Source: Conyzicola lurida (GTDB taxonomy: Bacteria; Actinomycetota; Actinomycetes; Actinomycetales; Microbacteriaceae). Taken from it: 64,000 nucleotides of DNA. The stretch spans positions 3,410,001-3,474,000 of the forward strand of contig NZ_JACHMJ010000001.1 in NCBI RefSeq assembly GCF_014204935.1, given 5' to 3'. Shown here piece after piece: positions 40,341 to 53,551 of this stretch. The position numbers and the translations under genes were made by a program. Position 1 is the stretch's first letter. Every line of letters starts with the position of its first letter. A model generated the notes under the pieces. It was not told where the DNA came from, searched no databases, and saw nothing but the letters and a program-made list of their open reading frames with translations.

Positions 40341-40946
40341 ATGCTGCTTTCTGACAGGGACATCAAGGCCGAGCTCGCCTCCGGACGCATCGGCCTCGAG
40401 CCGCTCGAGCTCGGGATGGTGCAGCCATCGAGTGTCGACGTTCGCCTCGACCGCTTCTTCCGGTTGTTCGACAACCACAAGTACCCGTTCATCGACCCGG
40501 CCGAGGACCAGCCCGACCTCACGCACCTGGTCGAGGTCGACGCGGACCAGCCGTTCATCCTGCACCCCGGCGAGTTCGTGCTCGGATCGACCTACGAGCA
40601 GGTCACCCTGCCAGACGACATCGCCGCCCGCCTCGAGGGCAAGAGCTCGCTCGGCCGCCTCGGCCTGCTGACGCACTCCACCGCCGGCTTCGTCGACCCC
40701 GGCTTCAGCGGCCACGTCACGCTCGAGCTGTCGAACGTCGCCACCCTGCCGATCAAGCTCTGGCCCGGCATGAAGATCGGGCAGCTCTGCTTCATGCGGC
40801 TCACCAGCCCGGCCGAGAGCCCGTACGGCTCAGGCATCTACGGTTCGCGCTACCAGGGACAGCGTGGCCCGACGGCCAGCCGCTCGTTCCAGAACTTCGT
40901 GCACACCGACGTCAGCGACACAGAGGCCGGCCGCCCCGGCAAATAA
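40341..40946 (+). CDS. dcd: dCTP deaminase (probably bifunctional deaminase/dUTPase)
   Basis: Converts dCTP to dUTP, and in actinobacteria usually also to dUMP, feeding thymidylate synthesis. The 201-residue protein has [20 protein letters not shown], the trimer-interface [17 protein letters not shown], the catalytic block [20 protein letters not shown] with the essential Glu, [17 protein letters not shown], and a C-terminal [20 protein letters not shown] lid. Length and lid match the bifunctional mycobacterial-type enzyme. Confidence 0.94.
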   Translation: MLLSDRDIKAELASGRIGLEPLELGMVQPSSVDVRLDRFFRLFDNHKYPFIDPAEDQPDLTHLVEVDADQPFILHPGEFVLGSTYEQVTLPDDIAARLEGKSSLGRLGLLTHSTAGFVDPGFSGHVTLELSNVATLPIKLWPGMKIGQLCFMRLTSPAESPYGSGIYGSRYQGQRGPTASRSFQNFVHTDVSDTEAGRPGK

Positions 40947-41116
40947 CCCGGGCAGATGGGCGAGTGGATGCCGCGACCGGCGACACGCGTGCGGTGGCGG
41001 TGTTCACAACTCAGGCTGAACGCCGCGCTCGCCGAGTTCAGCCGCGCAATGACGGGCCCGCGCTCCGCGCGCCGTCGATCCGGCCTGAGTTACGAACCGG
41101 CCGTGCGGGTGACGGA

Positions 41117-41800
41117 CTAGTACGCGCCCTCGACGGGCGTCGCGGCGTCGGCGCCGGCTTCCTCGGCCAGCACCTGGCGCGAGCCCGAGACGCCGAGGCG
41201 GGTCGCGCCGACCTCGATCATCGCGCGGGCCGTCTCGTACGAGCGGATGCCGCCGCTGGCCTTGACGCCGGCGCGACCGGCGACAGTGGCGGACATGAGC
41301 GCGACGGCGGCGACGGTCGCTCCCCCGGTCGGGTGGAACCCGGTCGACGTCTTCACGAAGTCGGCGCCCGCGGCGACCGCGGCGAGGCTCGCGCCCACGA
41401 TCTCGTCGTCGGTCAGTGCCGCCGACTCGATGATGACCTTGAGCACCTTCGGCGCGGGGATCACCGAGCGCACCGACGCGATGTCGGCCTCGACCAGGTC
41501 GAAGCGGCCGGCCTTGGCCGCTCCCACGTCGATGACCATGTCGACCTCGTCGGCGCCGAGCGCGATCGACTCGGCCGCCTCGGCGGTCTTCACCGCGGTG
41601 GTGTGCTTGCCCGAGGGGAACCCGCAGACGACCGCGACCTTGAGGTCGGAGCCGGCCGGGATCGACAGCGGCAGCATGTTCGGCGAGACACAGACGGAGT
41701 AGACGCCGAGCTCGACGGCTTCCGCGACGAGGGCCGCGACATCCTCACTGGTCGCCTCGGGCTTGAGCAGGGTGTGGTCGATGATTCCGGCAATGGTCAT
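41117..41800 (-). CDS. deoC: Deoxyribose-phosphate aldolase
   Basis: Cleaves 2-deoxyribose-5-phosphate to glyceraldehyde-3-phosphate and acetaldehyde in nucleoside salvage. The 227-residue TIM barrel has [11 protein letters not shown] at the N-terminus, [27 protein letters not shown], the Schiff-base Lys in KVIIESAAL and DFVKTSTGF, and [13 protein letters not shown] chose ATG 41800 because AAAGGA lies 6 nt upstream; a longer in-frame reading overlaps idi without similarity. 10 bp separate it from idi upstream. Confidence 0.94.
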   Translation of the reverse strand: MTIAGIIDHTLLKPEATSEDVAALVAEAVELGVYSVCVSPNMLPLSIPAGSDLKVAVVCGFPSGKHTTAVKTAEAAESIALGADEVDMVIDVGAAKAGRFDLVEADIASVRSVIPAPKVLKVIIESAALTDDEIVGASLAAVAAGADFVKTSTGFHPTGGATVAAVALMSATVAGRAGVKASGGIRSYETARAMIEVGATRLGVSGSRQVLAEEAGADAATPVEGAY

Positions 41801-41810
41801 GGGGTGTCCT

Positions 41811-42344
41811 TTAGAGAGAGGCGGATGACGCGGCGAGCTCGTCGAGCTGCCACACGAGCCACGGGCTGAAAGCGAAGGGTGCCGCGGCCGCGGCGTTGCG
41901 CAGCGACTGCGGTTCGATCCACGAGAACTCGGCGACCTCGTCGGCCTTCGGCGCGATCGCATCGTCGGTGTAGGCGCGGTAGACGGGGCAGATCTCGTTC
42001 TCGACGATGCCCGAGGCGTCGACCGCGCGGTAGCGGAAATCGGGCAGCACGAGCTCGACCCGGGTGACCGTGATTCCGAGCTCGCGCTCGGCGCGTCGCG
42101 CGATCGCGTCTTCCATCGACTCGCCCGGGGCGGGGTGGCCGCAGAACGAGTTCGTCCAGACCCCCGGCCAGGTCAGCTTCGACAGTGCGCGCCGCGTGAC
42201 CAGCACTTCTCCCGCCTCGTTCATCACGTGGCAGGAAAATGCGAGGTGCAGCGCGGTCTCGGTGGTGTGCACGGCGAGCTTGTCGGCGACGCCGATGGGC
42301 AATCCGTCGTCGGAAAGAAGGACTACCTGTTCGGTGTGGCTCAT
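41811..42344 (-). CDS. idi: Isopentenyl-diphosphate delta-isomerase, type 1
   Basis: Interconverts IPP and DMAPP; both are needed for GGPP and for C50 carotenoid elongation. The 177-residue Nudix-fold protein shows [20 protein letters not shown], the catalytic Cys in [13 protein letters not shown], the Nudix-like [12 protein letters not shown], and [11 protein letters not shown] with the catalytic Glu. It is transcribed divergently from crtE with only 20 bp between the start codons, so the two are probably coregulated. deoC follows on the same strand. Confidence 0.94.
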   Translation of the reverse strand: MSHTEQVVLLSDDGLPIGVADKLAVHTTETALHLAFSCHVMNEAGEVLVTRRALSKLTWPGVWTNSFCGHPAPGESMEDAIARRAERELGITVTRVELVLPDFRYRAVDASGIVENEICPVYRAYTDDAIAPKADEVAEFSWIEPQSLRNAAAAAPFAFSPWLVWQLDELAASSASL

Positions 42345-42364
42345 GGTCGCGGTACTCTGCCTAA
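42345..42364. promoter_or_regulatory. Shared divergent promoter segment idi/crtE
   Basis: Only 20 bp separate the ATG of idi from the GTG of crtE. On the plus strand TACTCT (42353-42358) is 6 nt before the crtE GTG, a leaderless-type -10. The idi -10 must lie in crtE coding sequence or overlap the same bases. Both transcripts must be almost leaderless. Confidence 0.6.
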
Positions 42365-43435
42365 GTGAATGGTCCCGACCTGATTTCCGTCTCGATAGCG
42401 AGGCAAGCACAGGTCGACGTCGTGCTCGAACGCTTCTTCAGCCTAGCCAAGAACCGCGCGGCCGCCTTCGGCGAACAATACGTCACGCTCTGGGAGACCC
42501 TCGAGAGCAACACGATCGGCGGCAAGCGGTTCCGCCCGCGCATGGTGATGGCGGCCTACCAGTCGCTCGGCGGCGACGACGTCGAGGCCGCGGCCTACGT
42601 CGGCGCGGCGTTCGAACTGCTGCACACCGCCCTCATCGTGCACGACGACGTGATCGACCACGACTTCGTGCGCCGCGGTGTCGCCAACATCTCCGGGAGC
42701 TACCGGGACGCGGCATCCGCCCGCGGCAGTTCCGACCAGGTGGCCGAGCACAGCGGCATCTCTGCGGCCGTGATCGCCGGGGACCTCGCCCTGTTCAACT
42801 CGTACCGGCTGATCGACCGCAGCGGCGTCAGCGACATCGTGCGGTCGCGACTGCTCGAGGTGATGGATGACGCGCTGTTCGCCTCCGCCGCCGGGGAACT
42901 CATCGACGTGGACTTCGCGATCGCCGACGAGATGCCCCGCGTGGACGACATCCTCACCATGGAGCGCCTCAAGACCGCCGTCTACTCCTTCGAGTGCCCG
43001 CTGCAGGCCGGCGCCATCCTCGCCGGAGCGTCGGAGGACGTCATTCAGACTCTCGGCGACTTCGGCCGCGAGATCGGCATCGCCTACCAGCTCGTCGACG
43101 ACCTGCTGGGGGTGTTCGGCAAAGAGGCCGAGACCGGCAAGACCACGGTCGGCGACCTGCGCGAGGGCAAGCGCACGGTCATGATCTCCTACGCGACGAG
43201 CACGGCAGAGTGGCCCGGGATCGCGCCGCTCATCGGCAAGCACGACCTCACCGACGACGAGGCGCAGCGCGTGCGCGACGTGCTCATCGCCTGCGGTGCC
43301 AAGTCGTTCGCCGAGGGTCTCGCCCGCTACTACGCCAACCGCGCGCTCGCCCGCCTCGCCGAACCGCACATCCCGCCGGCCCTGAGAATCGAGCTGCACC
43401 CCGTGGTGGATGCCGTGCTCGGCAGGGTCAAGTGA
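42365..43435 (+). CDS. crtE: Geranylgeranyl diphosphate synthase (polyprenyl synthetase)
   Basis: Makes C20 GGPP for carotenoid synthesis. The 356-residue all-helical protein has GGKRFRPRMV, the first Asp-rich motif in ALIVHDDVIDHDFVRRG, and the second, AYQLVDDLLGVFGKEAETGK, with the KT and RxGKR segments (LREGKRTVM). Start at GTG 42365. Overlaps crtB by 4 bp (GTGA). First gene of the six-gene carotenoid operon. Confidence 0.92.
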   Translation: MNGPDLISVSIARQAQVDVVLERFFSLAKNRAAAFGEQYVTLWETLESNTIGGKRFRPRMVMAAYQSLGGDDVEAAAYVGAAFELLHTALIVHDDVIDHDFVRRGVANISGSYRDAASARGSSDQVAEHSGISAAVIAGDLALFNSYRLIDRSGVSDIVRSRLLEVMDDALFASAAGELIDVDFAIADEMPRVDDILTMERLKTAVYSFECPLQAGAILAGASEDVIQTLGDFGREIGIAYQLVDDLLGVFGKEAETGKTTVGDLREGKRTVMISYATSTAEWPGIAPLIGKHDLTDDEAQRVRDVLIACGAKSFAEGLARYYANRALARLAEPHIPPALRIELHPVVDAVLGRVK

Positions 43436-44313
43436 GCCGCCGCGCGCTGTACGACCGCGTTGCCGAGGAAACCGCGAGTGTCGTCATCCGCCGGTACTCC
43501 ACATCGTTCGGGCTCGCCGCCAAGCTGCTCGGACCCGGGGTGCGCCAGCACGTCGAGAACATCTACGCCCTCGTGCGGGTGGCCGACGAGATCGTGGATG
43601 GCGCGGCCGTCGAATCCGGATTGGACGCTGTCGGCGCCGCCCGCCAGTTGAACGAACTCGAGCGCGAGACCGAGGCGGCGATGGCCGATGGGTTCAGCTC
43701 GAACCTCGTGGTGCACGCCTTCGCCCTCACCGCCCGCGAGACCGGCTTCGGTGCCGAGTACACCGCGCCGTTCTTCGACTCCATGCGCACCGACCTCACC
43801 GCGAGCGAGCACGACCAGGAGAGCTTCGACCGCTACGTCTACGGCTCTGCCGAGGTCGTCGGTCTGATGTGCCTCCGCGCGTTCATGCAGGGCGTTCCCC
43901 TCACCGAGGCGGAAGACGCCCGACTCGTGCACGGAGCGCGGGCCCTCGGCGCGGCGTTCCAGAAAGTCAATTTTCTGCGCGACCTTGCCGCCGACTTCGA
44001 GACGCTCGGCCGCAGTTATTTCCCCGGCGTCAGCGTCGACTCGTTTACGGAAGAGGACAAAATCCGCCTGCTCGACGACATCGACTCCGACCTGCGCACC
44101 TCCGCCGCGGTCATCCCCTCCCTGCCGCCGACCAGCCGCAAGGCGGTCGCACTCGCGCAGGGACTGTTCGCCGAGCTCTCGGTGCGATTGCGCGCGACGC
44201 CGGCCGACCAGTTGCGACGCGTGCGCATCCGTGTGCCCAACCCGGTGAAGGCGCGCATCGCCGCCGGTGCCGCCCTCGGCCGCACCCCCTCGGCGAATCG
44301 GGTGGGAGCGTGA
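43432..44313 (+). CDS. crtB: Phytoene synthase
   Basis: Joins two GGPP to phytoene (C40). The 293-residue squalene/phytoene synthase shows YSTSFGLAAKLL, IYALVRVADEIVDG (first Asp motif), YVYGSAEVVGLMCLRAF, and NFLRDLAADFETLGRSYFPG (second Asp motif). Start at GTG 43432 overlapping crtE; its stop overlaps crtI. Confidence 0.94.
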   Translation: MSRRALYDRVAEETASVVIRRYSTSFGLAAKLLGPGVRQHVENIYALVRVADEIVDGAAVESGLDAVGAARQLNELERETEAAMADGFSSNLVVHAFALTARETGFGAEYTAPFFDSMRTDLTASEHDQESFDRYVYGSAEVVGLMCLRAFMQGVPLTEAEDARLVHGARALGAAFQKVNFLRDLAADFETLGRSYFPGVSVDSFTEEDKIRLLDDIDSDLRTSAAVIPSLPPTSRKAVALAQGLFAELSVRLRATPADQLRRVRIRVPNPVKARIAAGAALGRTPSANRVGA

Positions 44314-45869
44314 GCCGCGTCGTCGTGATCGGCGGCGGCATCAGCGGGCTCGCCTCGGCGGCGCTGCTGGCGCGTGACGGCCACACGGTCACCGTGCTCG
44401 AACAGAAGGGGTCGCTCGGCGGCCGCGCCGGATCGTGGGAGAGCGAGGGATTCCGCTTCGACACCGGCCCGTCGTGGTACCTCATGCCCGAGGTCTTCGA
44501 CCACTTCTACAAGCTGCTCGGCACGTCGAGCGAGGAACAGCTCACCCTCGTAACCCTCGACCCCGGTTACCGGGTGTACTTCGAGGGCCTCACCGAGCCC
44601 GTCGACATCTCCGCCGACCGCGCCGAGAACATCGCCATCTTCGAGTCGATCGAGAAGGGTGCGGGCAAAAAGCTCGACGCCTACCTCGACTCGGCGCTCG
44701 ACACCTACGACATGGCGAAGAAGAAGTTCCTCTACACGACCTTCGCCGACCTGCGCCCGCTCGTCACCCGCGACGTGCTGCGCCGCACCGGCAAGCTCGC
44801 GCGCATGCTCACGATGCCGCTCTCCCGGCTGGTCGCGCGCACGGTGCGCGACCTGCGCCTGCGCCAGATCCTGGGCTTCCCCGCCGTGCTGCTCGGCTCG
44901 TCGCCGTACATCACGCCGAGCCTGTACCACCTGATGAGCCACCTCGACCTGGCCGACGGGGTGCTCTACCCGATGGGCGGCTTCAGCCGCGTCATCCAGA
45001 GCATCGTCGACCTGGCCGGCGCCGAAGGCGTCGAGATCGTCACGGGCGCGACGGTCTCCCGCATCGTCGTCGTCGACGGTATTGCGAAGGGCGTCGAGTA
45101 CACGGATGCCGCGGGCGCGACCGTCGCTCTCGACGCCGACCTCGTGGTCTCCGCCGCCGATCTCCACCACACCGAGACGCAGCTGCTCGAGCAGCCCGAC
45201 CGCAGTTACCCCGAACCGCACTGGGAATCGCGCGTGCCCGGGCCGAGCGCCCTGCTGCTCTACCTCGGGGTCGAGGGCGAGCTGCCCGAGCTCGAGCACC
45301 ACACGCTGCTCTTCACGCGCGAGTGGAAGAAGGGCTTCGACGCGATCTTTGGCGACCCGAGCTCGGTGCCGAACCCGGCGTCGATCTACGTCTGCAAGCC
45401 GAGCGGCGTCGACCCGGACGTCGCCCCCGACGGCCACGAGAACGTGTTCGTGCTCGTCCCGATCCCCGCCGACCCCGGTATCGGACGCGGCGGCATCGAG
45501 GGCGGCGGCGACGCGCGCATCGAGAAGCTCGCCGACGTGATCATCGACCAGATCGGCGCCTGGGCGGGTATCCCCGACTTCGCCGCCCGCGTCACGGTGC
45601 GCCGCACGGCCGGCCCCGGCGACTTCCAGGCCGAGCTCAACGCCTGGCGCGGCACCGCCCTCGGGCCGGCGCACGTGCTCAAGCAGAGTGCGTTCTTCCG
45701 CGAGGGCAACAAGAGCAAGAAGGTCGAGGGCCTGTACTACGTCGGCGGCTCGACCATCCCCGGCATCGGTCTGCCCATGTGCCTGATCAGCGCCGAGATC
45801 CTCGTCAAGCGCCTGCGCGGCGACACGAGCACTACTCCCCTGCCCGAACCGCTCAGGTCCACCGTCTGA
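44310..45869 (+). CDS. crtI: Phytoene desaturase (lycopene-forming)
   Basis: FAD enzyme that desaturates phytoene to lycopene. The 519-residue protein has the dinucleotide motif VVVIGGGISGLASAALLARD (4-23), SLGGRAGSWESEGFRFDTGP, the membrane-contact GFPAVLLGSSPYITPSLYHL, YPMGGFSRVIQSI, and the C-terminal FAD segment YYVGGSTIPGIGLPMCLIS. GTG start overlaps crtB. Normal CrtI length. Confidence 0.95.
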   Translation: MSRVVVIGGGISGLASAALLARDGHTVTVLEQKGSLGGRAGSWESEGFRFDTGPSWYLMPEVFDHFYKLLGTSSEEQLTLVTLDPGYRVYFEGLTEPVDISADRAENIAIFESIEKGAGKKLDAYLDSALDTYDMAKKKFLYTTFADLRPLVTRDVLRRTGKLARMLTMPLSRLVARTVRDLRLRQILGFPAVLLGSSPYITPSLYHLMSHLDLADGVLYPMGGFSRVIQSIVDLAGAEGVEIVTGATVSRIVVVDGIAKGVEYTDAAGATVALDADLVVSAADLHHTETQLLEQPDRSYPEPHWESRVPGPSALLLYLGVEGELPELEHHTLLFTREWKKGFDAIFGDPSSVPNPASIYVCKPSGVDPDVAPDGHENVFVLVPIPADPGIGRGGIEGGGDARIEKLADVIIDQIGAWAGIPDFAARVTVRRTAGPGDFQAELNAWRGTALGPAHVLKQSAFFREGNKSKKVEGLYYVGGSTIPGIGLPMCLISAEILVKRLRGDTSTTPLPEPLRSTV

Positions 45870-46273
45870 TGGGTCTGCTCTACCTCGTCGCGCTGCTCGT
45901 GGCCCTCACCGGCATGGTGATGCTCGACCGGCGCTTCACGCTCTTCTTCTGGGCGGATGCGCGCCGCGCGGCGGTCGTTCTCGTCTCGGGGCTCGTGTTC
46001 TTCGTGCTCTGGGATCTCGCCGGCATCGGGCTGGGCATCTTCTTCCGCGGCGAGACGGACTTCATGACCGGGATCCAGGTCGCGCCCGAGCTGCCCGTGG
46101 AGGAGCTGTTCTTCCTCGCGCTGCTGGTCTACGTGACGATGGACCTCTACGGGTTCGCCTGCCGGTCGCTGAGCCTGTCGAAGCGTGGCCTGAGACTCTC
46201 GGGGCCGGCGAAACCGTCGAGCACGTCGAACACGTCGAGCCCCTCGGCCTCGTCGGAAGACGGTGCCCGATGA
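45869..46273 (+). CDS. crtYe: C50 carotenoid epsilon-cyclase subunit
   Basis: One half of the heterodimeric cyclase that closes the rings of C50 carotenoids such as decaprenoxanthin. The 134-residue protein has three helices (LVALLVALTGMVMLDRRF, AAVVLVSGLVFFVLWDLAGI, ELFFLALLVYVTMDLYGF) and the family's PVEELFF. Its C-terminal 30 residues (SLSLSKRGLRLSG, then Ser/Thr/Pro-rich) are coded by a dispersed repeat, so the tail looks acquired. ATG overlaps crtI and crtYf. Confidence 0.87.
   Translation: MGLLYLVALLVALTGMVMLDRRFTLFFWADARRAAVVLVSGLVFFVLWDLAGIGLGIFFRGETDFMTGIQVAPELPVEELFFLALLVYVTMDLYGFACRSLSLSKRGLRLSGPAKPSSTSNTSSPSASSEDGAR
46168..46183. repeat. TTCGACAGGCTCAG-type repeat word inside crtYe
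   Basis: GCTGAGCCTGTCGAAG, identical in its core to the word inside grpE (52922-52938), inverted. It is translated as part of SLSLSK. Further related words (CCGTCGAGCACGTCGAACAC) follow. Confidence 0.75.
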
Positions 46274-46695
46274 CGTACTGGTCCCTCAACGCGATCTTCC
46301 TCGGCGCCGTGGCGCTGGTGGCGCTCGCCGCGGTGCTGAAGGCCCGCCGCGCTCCCGGCTCGGGCGTGCGCTGGCCGGCCGTCGGTATCGCCGCGATCGC
46401 GCTGCTCGTCACGACCGCCGTCTTCGACAACGTGATGATCGGCATCGGACTCGTCGACTACAACCCCGACCTCATCAGCGGCGCCTTCGTCGGCATCGCC
46501 CCGCTCGAGGACTTCGCCTACGCCGTCGCGGCCGTCGTGCTGCTGCCGTCGTTGTGGGCGCTGCTCCCGGCGCGGCGACGCCCTGCCGGAGCGATCCCGC
46601 GCGCGAGCGACGGAGCCCCCGGCAACCCCGACCCGCGCGCTATCAACCCGCGCCCCACAGCCCCGCGCCCGACCACCCCAGAGGACCCGGCATGA
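46270..46695 (+). CDS. crtYf: C50 carotenoid epsilon-cyclase subunit
   Basis: Second half of the heterodimeric cyclase. The 141-residue protein has a three-helix core (AIFLGAVALVALAAVLKARR, GIAAIALLVTTAVFDNVMIG, PLEDFAYAVAAVVLLPSLWA) with the conserved PLEDF. The C-terminus is a Pro/Arg-rich unstructured tail. Overlaps both neighbours by 4 bp, so the stoichiometry with crtYe is likely fixed. Confidence 0.87.
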   Translation: MTYWSLNAIFLGAVALVALAAVLKARRAPGSGVRWPAVGIAAIALLVTTAVFDNVMIGIGLVDYNPDLISGAFVGIAPLEDFAYAVAAVVLLPSLWALLPARRRPAGAIPRASDGAPGNPDPRAINPRPTAPRPTTPEDPA

Positions 46696-47552
46696 TCAGA
46701 GCACTATTCGTCTCCTCACGTCCGCTGAGCTGGGTGAACACGGCCTTCCCGTTCGCGGCGGCCTACTTCATGGCCACCCGTGAGATCGACCTCGTGCTTG
46801 TGCTCGGCACGGTCTACTTCCTGATCCCGTACAACCTCGCCATGTACGGCATCAACGACGTGTTCGACTACGAGAGCGACCTGCGCAACCCGCGCAAGGG
46901 CGGCGTGGAGGGCGCACTGCTCGACCGCGGCATGCACCGGCCGACGCTCATCGCGGCAGCCGTCACCAACATTCCTTTTCTCGTCTACCTGGTCGTCGTC
47001 GGCAACCCCCTCTCCTGGTTGGTTCTGGCGGTGAGCGTCTTCGCGGTGATCGCCTACTCCGCTCCGGGACTGCGTTTCAAGGAACGCCCGTTCGTCGACT
47101 CGATCACCTCGAGCACCCACTTCGTCTCCCCCGCAATCTATGGGCTGGCGCTCGCCGGGGCGGTCTTCACGCCGCAACTGTGGATGCTTCTCGCCGCGTT
47201 CTTCCTGTGGGGGATCGCCTCGCACGCGTTCGGCGCGGTGCAGGACGTCATCGCCGACCGCGAGGCGGACATCGATTCGATCGCCACCGTCATCGGCGCG
47301 AAGGCGACCGTGCGGCTCGCGGTCATCGCGTACCTGCTCGCGGGCGTACTGCTGCTCTTCACCGAGTGGCCGGGGCAGCTCGCCGCGCTGCTCGCCCTGC
47401 CCTACGCGATCGTCTGCGCAGCGTTCTGGTCGATCACGGATGCCGCAGCCGAAACCGCGAACCGCGGCTGGAAGAAGTTCCTCGGCCTCAACTTCGTCAC
47501 CGGTTTCTTCGTGACGATGCTGCTGATCGCCTACGCGCTGCTCGGCAACTGA
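46692..47552 (+). CDS. crtEb: Lycopene elongase (C50 prenyltransferase, UbiA family)
   Basis: Adds two DMAPP units to lycopene, giving C50 flavuxanthin-type carotenoids. The 286-residue membrane protein has the UbiA Asp motifs GINDVFDYESDLRNPRKGG and QDVIADREADIDSIAT and about eight helices. With crtYe/crtYf this predicts decaprenoxanthin or a close relative as the final yellow pigment. Last gene of the operon; 120 bp follow before the next convergent gene. Confidence 0.92.
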   Translation: MIRALFVSSRPLSWVNTAFPFAAAYFMATREIDLVLVLGTVYFLIPYNLAMYGINDVFDYESDLRNPRKGGVEGALLDRGMHRPTLIAAAVTNIPFLVYLVVVGNPLSWLVLAVSVFAVIAYSAPGLRFKERPFVDSITSSTHFVSPAIYGLALAGAVFTPQLWMLLAAFFLWGIASHAFGAVQDVIADREADIDSIATVIGAKATVRLAVIAYLLAGVLLLFTEWPGQLAALLALPYAIVCAAFWSITDAAAETANRGWKKFLGLNFVTGFFVTMLLIAYALLGN

Positions 47553-47672
47553 CGGGCGCCGCCGCACAACAGGGCGGCAGCGTCCCGGGGGCGCGATCCG
47601 TCCTGTCGACCGTGCGAACGGCCCAAACGGTCCTGTCGGGCGGGGGTGGAAGAGCTCGAGGGCAGAGCGCCG

Positions 47673-47978
47673 TCAGTTCGCGCTGGTCGGCGCCGGGTTC
47701 TCCGGACCGAACTCCCTGTCGAGCTCGGCTTCGAGCTTCGCATTCTCGACGAACTCGACGTAGCGGTCCGCCTGGTCCTTCGTGATCGCGGTCGACGCCC
47801 CGCAGTAGACGCAGTCCACGAAGCGCGTCTTCGACAGCGGGAACAACGGGATGAAGAACAGGCTGAACCGCAGCACCTTGAGGTACACCCGCTGGGCGGC
47901 GGGCTGGTGGCAGTTGCCGCAGACGAAGTTCACGATCGCGAGGAGTGTGACTCTGGTGCTGGCGCCGAAGATGATCAT
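47673..47978 (-). CDS. Small zinc-ribbon protein
   Basis: A 101-residue protein with two Cys pairs, VNFVCGNCHQPAAQR and FVDCVYCGAST, spaced by a short hydrophobic segment (LRFSLFFIPLFPLSK): a split zinc ribbon of the type annotated in actinobacteria as zinc-ribbon domain-containing protein. The tail is acidic. Function unknown. It converges on crtEb. Confidence 0.78.
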   Translation of the reverse strand: MIIFGASTRVTLLAIVNFVCGNCHQPAAQRVYLKVLRFSLFFIPLFPLSKTRFVDCVYCGASTAITKDQADRYVEFVENAKLEAELDREFGPENPAPTSAN

Positions 47979-48072
47979 TTGTTGAGACTAGCCTTTGCCG
48001 GAGTCGCCGTCACTGGGTAGCTCTGCCCATCCCTCGGTCGGTCTCGGGCGGAAAGGTCGGCGAGCGGCGACC

Positions 48073-48504
48073 TCACTCCGCGAAGCCGAGGTTGCGGGCG
48101 ACCCGCTCGAGCACGCTCACGGTGGTCAGGTACTCCTCCTCGGTGACGCCGCGAGTGCTCAGCGTGCGCTGCTCGGCGACGACGAGTCCGAGCCGCTCGA
48201 GGGCGGCCTCGCCCCGAGGGGTGAGCTCGTACGAGGTGGGGGTCGCGTCGACCCAACCGCTCTCGATGAGTTCGCCGAGGTGCTCCACCGACGACTCCGC
48301 CGCCGCGCCCTCGGTCGCCGGGGCGAGGAAGGGGGCGACGGCGGAGTCGAGCTGGGCGACCGTGGCCGGGCCCTGGGCGAGCACATTGAGCAGCTGCCAC
48401 TGTCGGCGGGTAACCCCGTGCTCCTCGAGCGTGGCCGCGAACTGCTCGTCGATCAGGCGGTCGACGAGTTTGAGCCAGAAACCTATCGGTCGATGATCAG
48501 CCAT
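48073..48504 (-). CDS. MarR-family transcriptional regulator
   Basis: A 143-residue winged-helix protein: IGFWLKLVDRLIDEQFAATL, then HGVTRRQWQLLNVLAQGPAT (helix-turn-helix), LGELIESGWVDATPTSYELT PRG-type wing, and a C-terminal dimer helix. MarR proteins usually repress a nearby gene; the closest candidates are the zinc-ribbon gene and the PEP-mutase-like gene, which lie 94 bp downstream and 39 bp upstream on the same strand. Ligand unknown. Confidence 0.78.
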   Translation of the reverse strand: MADHRPIGFWLKLVDRLIDEQFAATLEEHGVTRRQWQLLNVLAQGPATVAQLDSAVAPFLAPATEGAAAESSVEHLGELIESGWVDATPTSYELTPRGEAALERLGLVVAEQRTLSTRGVTEEEYLTTVSVLERVARNLGFAE

Positions 48505-48543
48505 GCCGCGAGGATACGCCCGGGGCTCGGCGCGGCGGAAGGT

Positions 48544-52894
<4,351 letters not shown>

Positions 52895-52900
52895 TAGCGA

Positions 52901-53542
52901 ATGTCTCCCGACAAAAAGAACCCTTCGACAGGCTCAGGGCGAGATCGGGACGACAACCAGGAGCCGGAGGCCACCACGGCCTCCGGCACCCCGGAGTCGT
53001 CCGAAGAGACCACGACCGACGCGCCGGCTGAAGAAGTCGTCGTCGAGGCGGACGAGGTCGTCGACGTCCCCGTCGAGACCGAGTCGCTGAGCGAAGAAGA
53101 CGCCGCTCTGCTCGACCTCGCGGCCGTCGACCTCGTCTCCGAGATGCGCAGCGACATGCTGCGCGCCCAGGCCGAGCTCGTCAACTTCCGCACCCGCGTG
53201 GAGCGCGACCGCGTCGCCAACCGCGAATCGGTCATCGCCGAGGTCATCCGATCGCTGCTCCCGGCGATCGACGACCTCACGCGTGCCGAGAAGCACGGCG
53301 ACCTCGAGGGCAGCCCCCTCGAGCTGGTCGCGGCGAAGATCCGTTCCGCTTTCGAGCGCTACGGTCTGCGTTCGGTCGGCGAGAAGGGCGAGGTCTTCGA
53401 CCCGCACTTCCACGAGGCCGTCGTCCAGCTGCCGACGCCCGGTGCCACCGAGCAGACCGTCGCCGACGTCATCGACCCCGGTTATGCCCTGGGCGAGCGC
53501 CTCATCCGCGCCGCCAAGGTCGCGGTCTCCGTTCCCGAGTAG
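52901..53542 (+). CDS. grpE: Nucleotide exchange factor GrpE
   Basis: Releases ADP from DnaK. The 213-residue protein has a long acidic, disordered N-terminus (1-60), a coiled coil (about 75-125, RAQAELVNFRTRVERDR), and the beta domain ending DVIDPGYALGERLIRAAKVA. GYALGERLIRAA and FDPHFHEAV are family signatures. Residues 6-14 (NPSTGSGRD) are coded by a dispersed TTCGACAGGCTCAGG repeat, so part of the leader is repeat-derived. 6 bp after dnaK. Confidence 0.94.
   Translation: MSPDKKNPSTGSGRDRDDNQEPEATTASGTPESSEETTTDAPAEEVVVEADEVVDVPVETESLSEEDAALLDLAAVDLVSEMRSDMLRAQAELVNFRTRVERDRVANRESVIAEVIRSLLPAIDDLTRAEKHGDLEGSPLELVAAKIRSAFERYGLRSVGEKGEVFDPHFHEAVVQLPTPGATEQTVADVIDPGYALGERLIRAAKVAVSVPE
52922..52938. 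repeat. TTCGACAGGCTCAG-type repeat word inside grpE
   Basis: CCTTCGACAGGCTCAGG lies in the disordered N-terminal coding part of grpE. Same word as at 46168 (inverted) and in the palindromes at 13940 and 63818. Confidence 0.75.
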
Positions 53543-53551
53543 GCAGACCAC

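Noticed and set aside
41008-41092. AACTCAGGC...GCCTGAGTT arms after dcd
   Set aside because: Arms are short and 70 bp apart with G+C-rich filler; not convincing as terminator or operator.
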